Shown piece by piece: positions 49,129 through 60,860 of a stretch of DNA of 64,000 nt. Location of the stretch: NCBI GenBank assembly GCA_001599755.1, contig BCHX01000002.1, forward strand, positions 4,880,330-4,944,329. Direction: 5' to 3'. The notes under the pieces are model-generated. The model worked only from the letters and a program-made list of their open reading frames with translations, was not told the origin of the DNA and made no database searches. The stretch comes from Gliomastix tumulicola. Taxonomy: Eukaryota > Ascomycota > Sordariomycetes > Hypocreales > Bionectriaceae. The position numbers were made by a program, and so were the translations under genes. Numbering within the stretch: the first letter of the stretch is position 1; each line of letters begins with the position of its first letter.

Positions 49129-51036
49129 TCACGCGATGATACGTCCATACTCGTCGTCCGAGCCGGAGACGCCTCGTGACACCGACGAGAGCTTCAGAGC
49201 AGTGTTTTCAGATACGTCGGTATGTCTCAAGCCTACCAGCTGACACAGACTCTCTGCAGCATAGAGGCCAAACGAGATGTGGGCTTTACTAGCGACCACT
49301 CCCCCGCCAGGCTGGTTCTGAGTCCGAAAGCTGATGCAGAAGAAGTACAGGGTGATAAATAGAGCCGCAAGCGGAGGCAAGACAAGAAGGAGAACGAAGA
49401 GGTTCCCATAGCCGAGCTGCCGGACGACTATGACGGCTGTCGCCTTCTTGTCAACAGCATCGGCCACCGCTCCACTTTCTTCGTGGACAACCATGGTGGA
49501 CACTCCGATGGCTGAGGCGACCCCAAGGGCATCTTCGAGTCCATTGCGGCTGTTGTTGAACGCATAGGGCGGACCTCTGTTGCCTCCAGCCATTCTGTGC
49601 ACAGTTTCAAAGAAGCCGTCCAGCCCGAAGTTCTCCAATGCCAACTTGTAGTGCACAAGAAAAGCAGCCACGTTGTGCAGATAACTAATCGACTCATCCA
49701 CCGGAGTGCATTTGTCGCCCCCGTACAAGATACGATTGTAGTTGATGTGGTTGGATAAAACACCCGCGTCATCACTGTCCTTGTCTTCGCCCGCTCCGCC
49801 TCCCTGGACAGCCAAGGTCACTTGCCGATAGTCAAATGAGCGCCGAGCATCGATGGTGCACGTGACCACATACTGGCTGTGAGGATTTGTGACGTTTTCC
49901 GCGTTGGGGTCTCGGATAGCACGCGCGAGTTCCCTGCCAAAACCCACCGCGTCCGACACTTTGGCATCCCATGCACCGAAGACAAAGAAGCCGTTGCCAG
50001 GCTGGTCTGGCTCCCTGGGGTCACCCCAGAGATAGTTCGCCATGCCGCTATCCTTGCTGAGGTTTCTTGCCAGGCCCACCTCTCGAACATAATAGTCGTC
50101 GGCAGCAAAGTCCATCTCCATGATCAGATCCCCGGGGCCCTTCCCTCGCCTCAGGGTGCCCCCTCCCTTGTCGCATCTGATTGGGTTGAACACCATGACA
50201 GGTGCACATTGGGTCGTTTTCCTTAGGCGGCCTGCGTAAGTAGTGTCGAGATGCTGCACAGCCGGTCCGCGGAAGAGATTCGCCGAGGCACCTAGGGCGG
50301 TGCGATGGATCGCTACACCCGAGTCGACGTATGCGTATAGATCTGGGTTGACCGTGTTGATATTGGGTAGATGTGCGAGGGCAGCAGTCGACGGGCAGTC
50401 CTTGCCATAGTAGGAGCCAAAAAAGGCGCTGCCGTTGCTCAGACCCCATCCAAACGAGTGCCTTGGCACCACAGACATGTTAGGTGCGATGCCAGCGCAG
50501 TCAATCGTGTCCCCAGTCAGGGTCAAGGGGTATCTCGCCCCAGTAGTCATGGGTCGATAGTCGACGTTCCTCTGGCTCATCGTCGGTGTGAAGGTCGTGA
50601 CAATGGCTGTCATGAGAAGGGCAGTCGGCAGGTAGACGAGAAGGATGGGTGCAACATGTGGCATCTCGGAAAGATCATTGATCCCCAGGACTCCACGCCA
50701 TTTGGTGTTCAGCGTCTTGAGGAGAAATGATGCTCTCTGGGATTTCGCATCACCCTTATCATTGCCATCTTCTTCGTCTTGCTCTTCTTCTTGAATTTTG
50801 GTCTGGATTCTGCGAAGCGGCGCTTCAAGACTTCGGATCAAGCCATGGCGAATCCTATCCTTGACAAGAGCCGTAAAGACGGTGGCAGCTGCTGTGACGC
50901 CTGGGACGATGTATGGAGTGTCGGTCTGGATGACTGGCGATATTGCGATGATAGCTACCATCGATGGTATGAGAATGAGGAGTAGAATGACGACGAGAGA
51001 GTCTTGGAGGAGCTGAGAAGCTGGGGGAAAAGACAT
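49129..51036 (-). CDS. Fungal membrane protein with large extracytosolic domain
   Basis: A 635-residue intronless protein if started at the Met at 51036; the frame is open further upstream, but that extension is Arg/Lys-rich and unlikely. Membrane segments lie at about residues 13-37 (LVVILLLILIPSMVAIIAI), 128-149 (VAPILLVYLPTALLMTAIV) and ~546-570 (LFVLLLVLPPLAALFITLYFF). The ~400 residues between the last two hold several NxS/T sequons and cysteines, so they are probably luminal or extracellular. A Glu/Asp-rich stretch (residues 82-97) lies in the first loop. The layout matches a large family of uncharacterised ascomycete membrane proteins. No enzymatic motif was seen. Confidence 0.8.
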   Translation of the reverse strand: MSFPPASQLLQDSLVVILLLILIPSMVAIIAISPVIQTDTPYIVPGVTAAATVFTALVKDRIRHGLIRSLEAPLRRIQTKIQEEEQDEEDGNDKGDAKSQRASFLLKTLNTKWRGVLGINDLSEMPHVAPILLVYLPTALLMTAIVTTFTPTMSQRNVDYRPMTTGARYPLTLTGDTIDCAGIAPNMSVVPRHSFGWGLSNGSAFFGSYYGKDCPSTAALAHLPNINTVNPDLYAYVDSGVAIHRTALGASANLFRGPAVQHLDTTYAGRLRKTTQCAPVMVFNPIRCDKGGGTLRRGKGPGDLIMEMDFAADDYYVREVGLARNLSKDSGMANYLWGDPREPDQPGNGFFVFGAWDAKVSDAVGFGRELARAIRDPNAENVTNPHSQYVVTCTIDARRSFDYRQVTLAVQGGGAGEDKDSDDAGVLSNHINYNRILYGGDKCTPVDESISYLHNVAAFLVHYKLALENFGLDGFFETVHRMAGGNRGPPYAFNNSRNGLEDALGVASAIGVSTMVVHEESGAVADAVDKKATAVIVVRQLGYGNLFVLLLVLPPLAALFITLYFFCISFRTQNQPGGGVVASKAHISFGLYAAESLCQLVGLRHTDVSENTALKLSSVSRGVSGSDDEYGRIIA

Positions 51037-52261
51037 AATCACGTGTAGTGATGATTTGTAATGGTTCGAAATGATGCGATTATGATCTCTCTTTGTTTTT
51101 CTTTTTCTTCTCGGGGTGTGTTCCTTCACCACATCTCTCGCCCCGTCTCCGCGACAGCTTGCTCTTAAATACCGTTCTGCCATACCTCATTTGTGCCCTC
51201 ACTTCTGCCACCAAGGCTTAGAGATAACGAGGGAATCGATAATTGAGCAGGTGGGTGGTCAGCAGCGAGTATGAGACAGTAGGCCGGCGCCGCCTGTGAA
51301 CAACAAATCTGTATACCGTAGCCTAAAAAAGGGACCATGATCCAGATCCTGCGCCACCCTGTGTAGCGAGCTTGCCGAACGCTGCCGCACACTGCGCACA
51401 GCCCTTATGTCAGCCCTCATCTAGCGGCTCTGCGCGCTTCGGTCATACTATTCTTAGCGCACACGCCCGCAGGCGCTCTCAGAACTCGGGCGCAAATATG
51501 AAGGTTTCACAACCTGGCGTCCGTCACCGAAATTGATGCCAACTTTAGAGCATACCGATGTCGCAAGAATATTTGTTTTCGCCATCGTGAGGGATCGGCC
51601 TGAATGCCTTGCGCGTACTACTGTGATGGTTTTGTCATCAGAGGCGTATTCAAATGCAAGTTTGTCTTCTAGGGAACCTGCGGCTGCACTCACCCGTAGA
51701 AATGCTGGAAGGGCGCCATCGCTTCCTACGCACAGGCACCGCTCATCTAAGGTGATTAAGTCATATTACTTGCTCACAAAGTAGACAGTAAGCTGCTCCC
51801 GCCACAGGCGTGGCTGCTTGGGGTGGGCCTGCACATGGTGGCTTCAACCACACAAGAGCATCTGAAATTGAGCAAATTGAACCGCTTGTATGCGGTATAT
51901 AACTTGCTTACGGGTACCTATTCGGATCATTTCTCTATGTCCCGGCATTATAATGCTCCGTATTCCTTTCAGGCATTCTTGCTGCCCAACCGTGCGCGCT
52001 CTGCTTATGCAATGTGATAGTCGCTTGTGATTAGCTGGACCTTGCATGAGCTGAGTGAGGGGAAACACTGACATGCTGGCCGCGACCGCGATTTGGGGGC
52101 CAGAACAGAAAGTTCCCCTCTTTTTGCACAGGGCGTTTTGATGAGGCATTACTTTACATCCATCATCATCATACCAAGCATACGACGACTTCTTCCTCAT
52201 CCTCGAGACCTACGCTTCTAGAGCCCAGCGTGCTGAGGCGGCAGCTTCTCCACCAGGAAAG
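51037..52261. other. Intergenic region (~1.2 kb) between divergent genes
   Basis: It contains the promoters of the membrane-protein gene and the STAND gene. No supported ORF or RNA. Confidence 0.45.
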
Positions 52262-55200
52262 ATGCGTCCAAAACTAGTCAAAAGACTGAAAGCTAAGATC
52301 AAAGGCTCACCGCAGAGTCAAAGCGGTAATGCTCCTCCCGCGCAATCCACATCTCCCAGTGCTGGGGCTAGGGCTTCATCCCAGCCAGTACCTCCAGCTT
52401 CGTCCTCGCCAGCTCAACCCACAGCTTCAATAGCTGGACTAGGTACTGCAGCAGGACCGGCAATCTCGTCTGCTCTGCCACCATCTAGTAGCTCGTTGCC
52501 GAGTCTCCAAGAGCAGCTCTGGAATGATGCCTACGATGAAGTCCAGGATAAGGAGCCGAAGGTGGTCGAAGCATACGAGCAGATCATCCTCCAGCACCCC
52601 ATCCAAAGCGCCACCGCATCAAATCCCATCGGAGTCGTCGGTAACAACGTTGGGAACACGCGCGACGTGAGACAGCATAGAATGCAACTGCTCGTCCAGC
52701 AAGGGCTTCAAAGGACGCAAGCCGCCGCCAACACCAAGGAGAAAATCGACGGTGGCATGGAAGCCATCACTGCAATCAAGGGGGCGATGGAAGCGGCCGT
52801 CAAGGCTTGCCCGCCGGCCGCTATCGCTTGGGTGGGCGTTTGCTTTGGCCTTGAGGTATGTCTGGCTTTATCCACGTAGTGCTTGGCCGCCTTTCTAACG
52901 ATAGCCAGATTCTCACAAACCCCGTGAGCGAGGCCGCAGTCAATCGAGAGGGCCTGGCATACGTCCTATCAAGCATGAAATGGTACTGGGAACTGGCAAG
53001 CCTCTTACTCGAAGAGAATCAGAATCAAGACCAGAGACGTATCTCGGGCCTACGAGATGCACTTCGAGGCCGAATCTCCACCCTTTACCAGGAGATACTC
53101 CTCTTTCAAATAAGATGCGTGTGTCTCTATCACCGCAGCGCAATTGCAGTCATCCTGAGGGATACGATCAAGCTAGACGACTGGACTACTCAGCTCATCG
53201 GCGTCAAGATGGCCGAGCAAGCCGTTCGTGAGAGCTCGATGCAGTTCAGCAACGAGAGTATCAAGCTTTATCTGGAGAGTCTTGAGCAGACGGCGAAAGC
53301 GCAAAGAGTAGAACTCTGCTCGATCCTTTCGGCCATCCAGGCCCAAACACAGCAACAAGAGAAAACCCACCGAGACGAGAAGGACGACATGTGTATCAGA
53401 GATCTGCGTGAGACTGATCCAAGAGACGACAAGACGCGTATAGAGTCCACCAAGGGTGGCTTGCTCGAGGACGTGTATCATTGGATCCTCGTCCATCCGG
53501 ACTTTGTCCGCTTCCGCGATCAGACGCCAGGCTCAGGCAATCCAGGCAGCCTGCTCTGGGTCAAGGGCGATCCTGGAAAAGGCAAAACGATGCTACTTTG
53601 TGGCATGATTGATCACCTACAACAGGTACCGGGACATACCCTGTGCTATTTCTTCTGTCAGGCAACTGAGGCACGGTTGAGCAACGCCACAGCAGTTCTC
53701 CGTGGCCTTATATACTCTCTCGTGAGCGCAAGGAGATCGCTCGTCTCCTACGTCCGAGAAAGGTGGGATCACGCTGGTAGATCTCTCTTCGAGGACGGGA
53801 ACGCATGGGAGGCTTTGTCCAAGATACTCCGGGCCATGCTTGCAGACCCGGTCCTGAACAATCTGACCTTGGTCATTGATGCGCTGGATGAATGTCACAC
53901 GAACCGAGATCGACTCGTCAACTTCATTTCAGAAACAACTCAGGTCAAATGGATCGTTTCCAGTCGCAATTGGCCTGAGATTGAGGAGATGCTTCAGAAA
54001 AGGCATGACAAGGCGAAGATACATCTTGAGCTGAATGAGACATCTGTCTCACAGGCCGTCAGCGCCTTTATCCAGATTAAGGTGGAGCGATTGGCTGATA
54101 GCAAGAAGTACGACGATGAGACTCGTAAGAAGATTGAGCATTACTTGATTTCGAATGCTCACGGAACTTTCCTCTGGGTCGCTCTGGTCTGTCAACGGCT
54201 CAGTGATTCGAAAATTCGCCAACGGCATGTGGACGCTACACTCCAGTCATCTCCCCCCGGTCTCGATGCGCTTTATGAGCGAATGATGGATCAGATCTCT
54301 GAATCTCTAGATGCAGCACTGTGCAATAAGATTCTGGGCATTGCTTCTGTCGTTTACCGGCCTCTTACATTGGGCGAGCTCAGGACGCTTTCACAGACCC
54401 AAGGTGACGACGATGAGCTCAGAGATATTGTGGAGTCTTGCGGTTCTTTCCTGACTCTCCAAAACAATGTCGTATATTTTGTTCATCAGTCAGCCAAGGA
54501 CTACTTGCTCAACTCGGGGTCGACCGCGATACCCCCCTCTGGCCAAGCCCAGCTGCATCAAGACATCTACAGCGCGTCGTTGGTCATTCTCTCACAGACG
54601 CTCCGTCGCAACCTTTACTCTCTCAACTCTGATGGCACATTGTTTACGGAAATTTCCACACCGGACCCTGACCCCCTTGCTCAGGTCCAATATTCTTGTC
54701 TGTACTGGGCGGATCATGTATGTGATTTCGTGGACACAATGGGAGCAGACGGTCTGGACAGCATTAGCCAAGTACACACCTTCCTGAGGAGCAAATTCTT
54801 GTACTGGCTTGAAGCCCTTGCTCTCTTGGGCAAACTATCCGCTGGTGCCGCTGTCATATTGAGGATGTGGTCTCTCATGGTAAGTCGCAATTCCCCAAAC
54901 GACAATGCGGGCGTACCTAATCGCCTAATAGAGTGACTCTGGTACCTCAGAACGCATCTCCTTCCTACGAGATGCCAGGCGCTTCATTCTCACACACCGA
55001 CAAGTCATTGAGCTTGCACCGCTACAGGCGTACGTATCGGCACTCGTTTTCAGCCCGACTAGTAGCATAGTGAAGCGTACTTTCGAAAAGGAAGAGCCAG
55101 ATTGGGTAGAACTCATATTAGGCGTGGAACAAGATTGGGATGAATGTCTCCAGACTCTTGGGGACGATACTGGATTTTGTAACCATGTTGCATTCTCACC

Positions 55201-56986
55201 CGATGGCAAATACCTCGTGTCTTCAGGAGGTGGACTAATCAAAGTTTGGGAGGCATCGACCGGATCCCTTATCAAAACGTTTGATTCGCGGGACGAAGAG
55301 GCGCGCATGGCTATCTTTTCGGCTGATGGAAGGACGCTTGCATCAGCCTCGCGAAGCTCAATCACGTGCTGGGACACATCTACCTGGTCACTCCGTCATA
55401 CGGAGCACTTTCAAGATGAACTAAACCCATGGTTACGCAGCTTCTCAACCGGAGGCCAGCGTTTTGCACTAGTTTGTGACGAGAGTACAATCATGGTCTG
55501 GGATGCGGACCTGACTTGTCTATCAACCATCCAGTCCACGGCGCGCGGGCATATTGGCTACATCGCCTTCTCATCCGACGGTGGTCATCTTGCCGCGGGA
55601 GTTGGCGAAATAATCGAGATTTGGGATCGTTCCAATCATGCAAGCTCAAAGAAGTTATTCGGTCACGGTGATGATGTCACATCAATTGCGTTCTTCTCAG
55701 GCAACTGTCTACTTGCATCGGGTTCTGCGGATGAAACGATCAAAATTTGGGATGTTCATAAGCGCAGCTGTCTACGGACACTGAGTGGACATACATATGG
55801 TATTCGTTCTATCGACGTTTGGAGATCCGATCTCGTCTCAGCTTCTGACAACGAACACCATATCAAGATTTGGGACCTTCAATCGGGTACATGTCTCAAA
55901 ACCCTTGACAACGGTAGTGCATTATGGAGTGTTGCGTTCTCGCCCAAGGGCCGGGAAATCGCTTCTAGCTCCCAGTCTGGTCTAGTCAGGCTATGGGAGG
56001 TCAATCTACAGTCGAACAGAACGTCTGCGTTACCAAAAAGTTCAAGGTTTCCGTTCATCGTCCTTTCATCAAATGGCCACAGACTTGCGATAGTGGTCCC
56101 GCTGGATAATACTATCAATATCTGGGATACAGAGTCAGGTTCTAAGCTAAGAACGATCCATACCAGTGTCGGCCCATGGAGCTCGGCAATTCTTTCAGCC
56201 GACGGCCAGTTGATGGCAATATCTACTTTCGAAACGATCGAAATCTGGGATGTCGAGTCAGGCACTATTTTAAGCACACTTCCCATCGAAATCACTTTAT
56301 ATCAACGGCGCACTGTAATGACGTTCTCTCCTGATGGTTCTCTTTTGGCAGCACTTTCGTTTATGCGGGGCCGCATAGAGGTTTGGAGACTCAGCACGGC
56401 TTCGCGCCTAATAACAGTTGGCGACGACTCTTGCCACTGCCTGGCCTTCTCGCCTGGAGGACAATGGATCATCGCCGGAACACAGCAGGGGACTATCCAT
56501 ATCTGGGACATTTCGTCGAGGGTTGAAATCGAGACCATCCCAGTCAACCACAGTGGTGTGAGTGTTGAGGCTGTGGCCTTGTCCGCCGATGATCAATTTC
56601 TCGTGTCGCTCTATGGAGGCTGTATCGAAACACTGGACCGTGCTTCAGGGGTACGTAAACGGACCAGTGATCCTAACTTTGTCCGATTGCACGACCGGGC
56701 CTGGTGGACCAGAACGAATTGCACGTCAATTCGAGGTCCGACGCTGTTACACCTGATGACTCCCGTGGGAGTTCTGAGCCTCGAGACATCTTCCACAGGC
56801 GCGCTTCCAGAACTCAACTATATCGGCTACAGATTGACAGAGCAGTGCTCATGGGTAGTGAAGGATGGCGCAAGACTACTTTGGATACCACACCAGTATC
56901 GGATTGGGGTGTCAGCGATAGCGGAATCTTTAGTTGGATTGGTTCGCCCCTCAGGGCAGACCTTGTTGCTAAGACTTTCGCATTAG
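52262..56986 (+). CDS. NACHT-WD40 STAND (NLR-like) protein
   Basis: Three exons: 52262-52855, 52909-54879 and 54932-56986, each a multiple of three, giving 1539 residues. Residues 1-85 are Ser/Ala/Pro-rich and disordered. An N-terminal helical domain (~90-400, with VGVCFGLEILTNP across the first splice and GLAYVLSSMKWYWEL) matches the NWD NACHT-NTPase N-terminal type. The NACHT domain starts near 412: Walker A GDPGKGKT (~418), Walker B LTLVIDALDE (~520), followed by WIVSSRNWPEIEEML. The C-terminal ~570 residues are some 11-13 WD40 units with degenerate GH and clear WD ends (IKVWEA, IKIWDV, INIWDT, IEIWDV, IHIWDI). Such proteins are nucleotide-switch receptors in fungal allorecognition and programmed cell death. 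The units differ strongly from one another, unlike the near-identical repeats of rapidly evolving het loci. Confidence 0.92.
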
Positions 56987-57330
56987 TATTTATCATATTA
57001 ACGACAGTACAAATCCATTTACTTAAGTGTAGTTGAGGCAAGAGTTCAACAGGTTGCGCCTTACCGTCCTTGGCCCGAAAGCACGACCGGGTTTACTACC
57101 GATTTAGGCGTCCATGTTTAGTGAGTCTGATCTGGTCATACTATTTGAGGGCTAGCCCGGATTCGGTTCGGCTAAAAAGTAGGGAAAATCGGCTTGGCGC
57201 ACGACAGAGAGACGTACATAATGAAGTGCACGGGCGGAAATTTGGAACAGGGATAGGACGATCATGACACCTGCAGTTTTGACCATAGAACATCAACCAC
57301 ACCAAGTCAACGATACCGAAACTCCCAAGC

Positions 57331-57747
57331 ATGTCTGAGAAAGTCCAGTACCAGTGGCTAGATGGCCCTGTCGGCCAGATGCTGCAATCATCCTCACTTG
57401 CTACGACCGCGAGCGTCCCGCTGACTGGAAGGCTCGTCATTACAACCGGACACGTCGGCGTCGATCTCAAAACCGGCACGCTCGTCACTAGTTCTACTGA
57501 GGCCGAATTCAATGCCATCTTCGATTGTCTCGACGCGGCGCTGAAGAATGCTGGCGCTCAGGGTGGACTCGCCTCGGCGCATAAGCTCGTGGCCTACTAC
57601 ACCAGGGCTGAAGACGAGTCTGTCATGCTGGGCATTTTCCGCAAGCGCTATCCGGGGCACACTCCTACGTGGACTTCGGTCGTTGTGGCTGGTCTGGTCA
57701 ACCCTGGGATGCACGCCGAGGTCCAGGTTGAGGCAATCGCATCTTGA
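57331..57747 (+). CDS. Rid/YjgF/YER057c-family protein lacking the canonical arginine
   Basis: A 138-residue intronless ORF. The chorismate-mutase-like Rid fold is indicated by LVITTGHVGVDLKTGTLV (usual form: sGqiplDpxtG), EAEFNAIFDCLDAALKNAG, YPGHTPTWTSVVVAGLVNPGMHAEVQVEAIA. In RidA the segment before the last strand reads P-A-R-S/T, and that Arg is essential for hydrolysing enamine/imine intermediates; here it reads P-T-W-T, so the Arg is replaced by Trp. It is therefore a Rid relative of unknown activity. Genes for a D-amino-acid oxidase and an amine oxidase, both imine producers, lie within 17 kb on either side. Confidence 0.88.
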   Translation: MSEKVQYQWLDGPVGQMLQSSSLATTASVPLTGRLVITTGHVGVDLKTGTLVTSSTEAEFNAIFDCLDAALKNAGAQGGLASAHKLVAYYTRAEDESVMLGIFRKRYPGHTPTWTSVVVAGLVNPGMHAEVQVEAIAS

Positions 57748-57933
57748 ACCACGTCCTTGTGACTAGGACAACTCGGTGCTGGCCAAGTAAAACAGAGGGG
57801 TTGGATGATGGATGTGCTTGAGGTGGTTTAGTCGGCTCGGGATAGTCAAGAAACGGGAAGCTACTAATATCTGGAGCAATACACTTATGGTAACATCTTT
57901 CTATCGATTTCTCCAGTTGACATTGTCTTCTTC

Positions 57934-58772
57934 TCATGGGTCTGGCATCTGGCGGTAAGGGTTGCTGGGATCGGCCAGCTCCTCCTCTACAGACTGAATC
58001 GTCTTGACAACCTTGGCCGGCGCACCCAGAGCGACCGAATAAGGAGGCAGGCTCTTGGTTACAACGGCTCCGGCACCCACCGTGCACCCGCGGCCAATCG
58101 TCACACCGGGGAGAATCGTGACGTTTCCCCCAATCCAGCAGTCGTCCTCTATCCGGATCGGGTGGCCGAACTCAACGAACTTGATGCGGGAAAGGACGCT
58201 CGTCTCGTGTCCGGCGCTGTAGATGTGCACATTGGGGCCCATCTGGACACGGTCGCCGATAATGACGAGACTGGTGTCGAGAATGGTGAGGCTGGTCGTC
58301 TGATTAGCTCCGGCTTCCACATTTGCCACGTTCTAGTTGAGCACGTACCCGAAGTTCATGAAGCAGTTCTGGCCGATGATGGTGTTGCAGCCGTAGTCTG
58401 GCAGAAACGGAGGCTCGATCACCGTACCGCTACCAACGCGGCCTAGAATCTCCCCAAGCAGCTCGGTCTTCTTCGCGTCGATCTCGTCAACGCTTCTAGA
58501 ATTGGGGTCGAGATTGTTGAATCGATAGGTGATCTGCCGGGCTCTGTGGCGGCCTGCCAGCAGGGGAGGATGGGTAGGGTTGTAGCTGCGAAATCAGCGC
58601 ACGTCAGTATGAGTCGTTAACCACGAACTATAGCAGCAGGTTGGGGAATGCATCGACTTTGGCCTACTTACAGCATGCCGGATATCATCTTTTCGTACTC
58701 ATCGCACCACGGCGTGCCGCTGAGAGTTTTGGCGATCTCGATGATCTCCTTGTCCTTGACTTGCTTCGCCAT
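57934..58772 (-). CDS. Hexapeptide-repeat acetyltransferase (maltose/galactoside O-acetyltransferase type)
   Basis: Three exons on the minus strand: 58772-58672, 58585-58349 and 58291-57934, giving 231 residues. The 57-nt second intron (GTACGT, branch GCTAATC, ACCAG) reads open in part, but only its removal gives the canonical CFMNFGLTILDTSLVIIGDRVQMGPNV. The N-terminal mac domain (MISGMLYNPTHPPLLAGRHRARQI) precedes left-handed beta-helix hexapeptides. The catalytic His lies in YSAGHET, and the acetyl-CoA-binding end reads DCWIGGNVTILPGVTIGRGCTVGAGAVVTKSLPPYSVALGAPAK. It transfers acetyl groups from acetyl-CoA to a sugar or other hydroxyl acceptor; fungal substrates are unknown. Its stop codon is 187 bp from that of the convergent Rid gene. 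Confidence 0.92.
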
Positions 58773-59176
58773 GCTTGCTGGTGCCGTGTGTCTCTGCGAC
58801 GACGATGTCAGAGGCCAGAGATGTTTGGGTACAGAGAAAGGTCGTTCCTTCGTGGCAGATGATGATGGAGGGGTTGTCAAGCCTGAGCTCAACCCCTCCA
58901 TCATCTTTAACCGTGGGGACGACCTTGATCTCGGCTGGTGGGCTGGCCTACCTCCTTAATTCCTATTCAGGATAGTTCAAGTCTGCGTCAAGAATGACAT
59001 ATGCAGCTTGGGGGGCGGGCTCTTCATTCGTGCTTAAGGTAGCTTCTCGGTCCGGGAATACCGTACACAGCGAGTCAGTTAGTGAACGAGCAGCGTTCTG
59101 GAAACTTCAAAGATGGAGTGGCAATTGGCTAAATTATTCGCTAATACTACAAATGCCCTAAGACAGCTACAGTTGA
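58773..59176. other. Upstream region of the acetyltransferase / downstream of amine oxidase
   Basis: 404 bp without a gene; it contains the perfect inverted repeat listed separately. Confidence 0.45.
58861..58905. repeat. Perfect 16-bp inverted repeat with 13-nt loop
   Basis: GATGATGGAGGGGTTG (58861-58876) is mirrored by CAACCCCTCCATCATC (58890-58905). The repeat lies 89-133 bp upstream of the acetyltransferase start codon, in its promoter or 5' leader. It would form a stable hairpin in RNA or could be a palindromic binding site. Confidence 0.85.
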
Positions 59177-60860
59177 TCACAGTCGGCTTCCAGCTCTCTT
59201 CTTGGCTGCGGCCCTGAGCTCCTCATCAGCGACCTGTGCATTGAGACTCCCCTGCTCTAGTGCACCGTCGATAGCAGCTCGCCAACCGTGGGCCCAGTCT
59301 GCCGACGCAAACAGCACATTGCCATGACGGCTTTGTAGCTCGTCTTGGTATTTGGACATGTACCCAGGTTGCCACCAGGCAGGTCCGCCCTGAGACCACG
59401 GGTCTGTAGCCCAATTGTGGAAGAGCTGAAGAGGCAGTTTGTCAGTTTGCAGTGTGCTTCACCGTGAAGGTGTACTCAATCTAGAACTTACCAAACGCTC
59501 GATATTCATCGGATGCAGCTTGTTCAGCGCTTCCACGGCCTTCTCTGGGTGTCGCTCCGGGACGAAGTTGGCCCCCTCATCAGCCCCGAAAGCAACCACG
59601 TGGACATTGCCATTTGGCATCTTCCCATCGCCATAGCCGTACATGAGCTGTCCGGGGAATCGCATCCCGTTCCACCGCTCTAGCTCCGGGTCTGACACAT
59701 CAGCGTGGATCTTGTTCATCATGTTGACGTGCCCGGTCTGTATCGCCTCCTGCCGCAGCTTTGATAGTGCCGGCACGAACTCGATATCCTTGAGCACGTT
59801 GAGCGGGATACTCGTAATGACCTTCTTCGCCCTGAAGGTGTCTCCGCCGGCCGTTTGTACTGCCACAGGTTGGTCGGCCGATGCTCCCTGGATGATAGAT
59901 CGCACAGGGGTTGTGAAGCTGTACTCTAGGCCTCTGTCCACAGCATCGGCGAACATTCGCCTAGCCAGTTCCGTCTGCCCATCTCGAAGTTTGTAACGTA
60001 GCCAGACATCGGCAAAATTGTCTGAACTGTGCATAAGCAGAGAGTGGGAGCGGATCATATCCCAAAGACCCGAGTTCTTCATGTTTCCTCCCGATATGTG
60101 CAGAAGCAGCGAAACAAGTAGCCCCTGCTCCTCCGCAGTGAGCTGGTGCTTGATCTGCTCGAATCGGTCGTGACAGGACAGCTGATCCCACTTCTCGACA
60201 GTCGCCCGGTCGACGATGCGATTGTCCAGCATCGCGTGAGGAAGAGGACAAAGCGTCCGTCCATACTGCCCGTCAACGTTGACAAAAGCGTCCCATGCCT
60301 TGGCCTGCATCTTCCCGGCCTCCTCGTGGCTCAGCGTGCGCGGTTCGGCCCTGGGAACGTTGATGGTGTAGTAGCCCTTGTGCATATCAGGGCTCCCGGT
60401 GGTGATGAGATCGCGGTCCATGCCGTACTTGACCATCTCGCGGAAGAGGTAGCCCATGTGATGCGTGACCCATGTGCCACCCATCTCGTAGAGGAATCCT
60501 GTGCTCGATATTAGCCTGCTGTAGCTGAGATGCTGTCGGAATGTCCCCACGTACCATCCTTGGCTGCTGTGTATGTCCGACCACCGATGCGGTCCCGGGC
60601 TTCTAGGATAAGCACATTGTGATCTGAAGTCGTCAGTCAGTGGTTGAACGAGGGTTTTGAAGGGCAGTCATACGGAGAGCACTCAAGTCGCGGGCGGCAC
60701 ACAGGCCGGCATATCCTGCACCGATCACGAGGACATCGTAGACCTTGCTGGTCGCGTTGACTGTTGCTCGCTGTGGCGTCACCACCGCGTCGGTGTCGAG
60801 ACCGCGGACTACGCCAGTCCTCTTCTCCCAGGAGTATCCGTCGGTTGTCTTGTGAGCCAT
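59177..60860 (-). CDS. Flavin-containing amine oxidase, peroxisomal
   Basis: Four exons on the minus strand: 60860-60674, 60623-60555, 60498-59492 and 59425-59177, giving 503 residues. FAD motifs are VLVIGAGYAGLCAARDLS near residue 45 and ILEARDRIGGRTYTA created by the first splice, then GFLYEMGGTWVTHHMGYL. The C-terminal region includes FHNWATDPWSQGGPAWWQPGYM (aromatic cage/flavin region; no cysteine at the covalent-FAD position of animal MAOs, so flavin is probably bound non-covalently) and LFASADWAHGWRAAIDGALEQG. The last residues are Ser-Arg-Leu, a PTS1 signal. It oxidises primary or secondary amines to imines/aldehydes with H2O2, consistent with peroxisomal detoxification. It is divergent from a short-chain dehydrogenase. 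Confidence 0.93.

Noticed and set aside
58292..58348. A separate start (Met-Ala-Asn-Val) for the acetyltransferase within this segment
   Set aside because: The segment is a consensus intron; joining across it gives a continuous hexapeptide domain.
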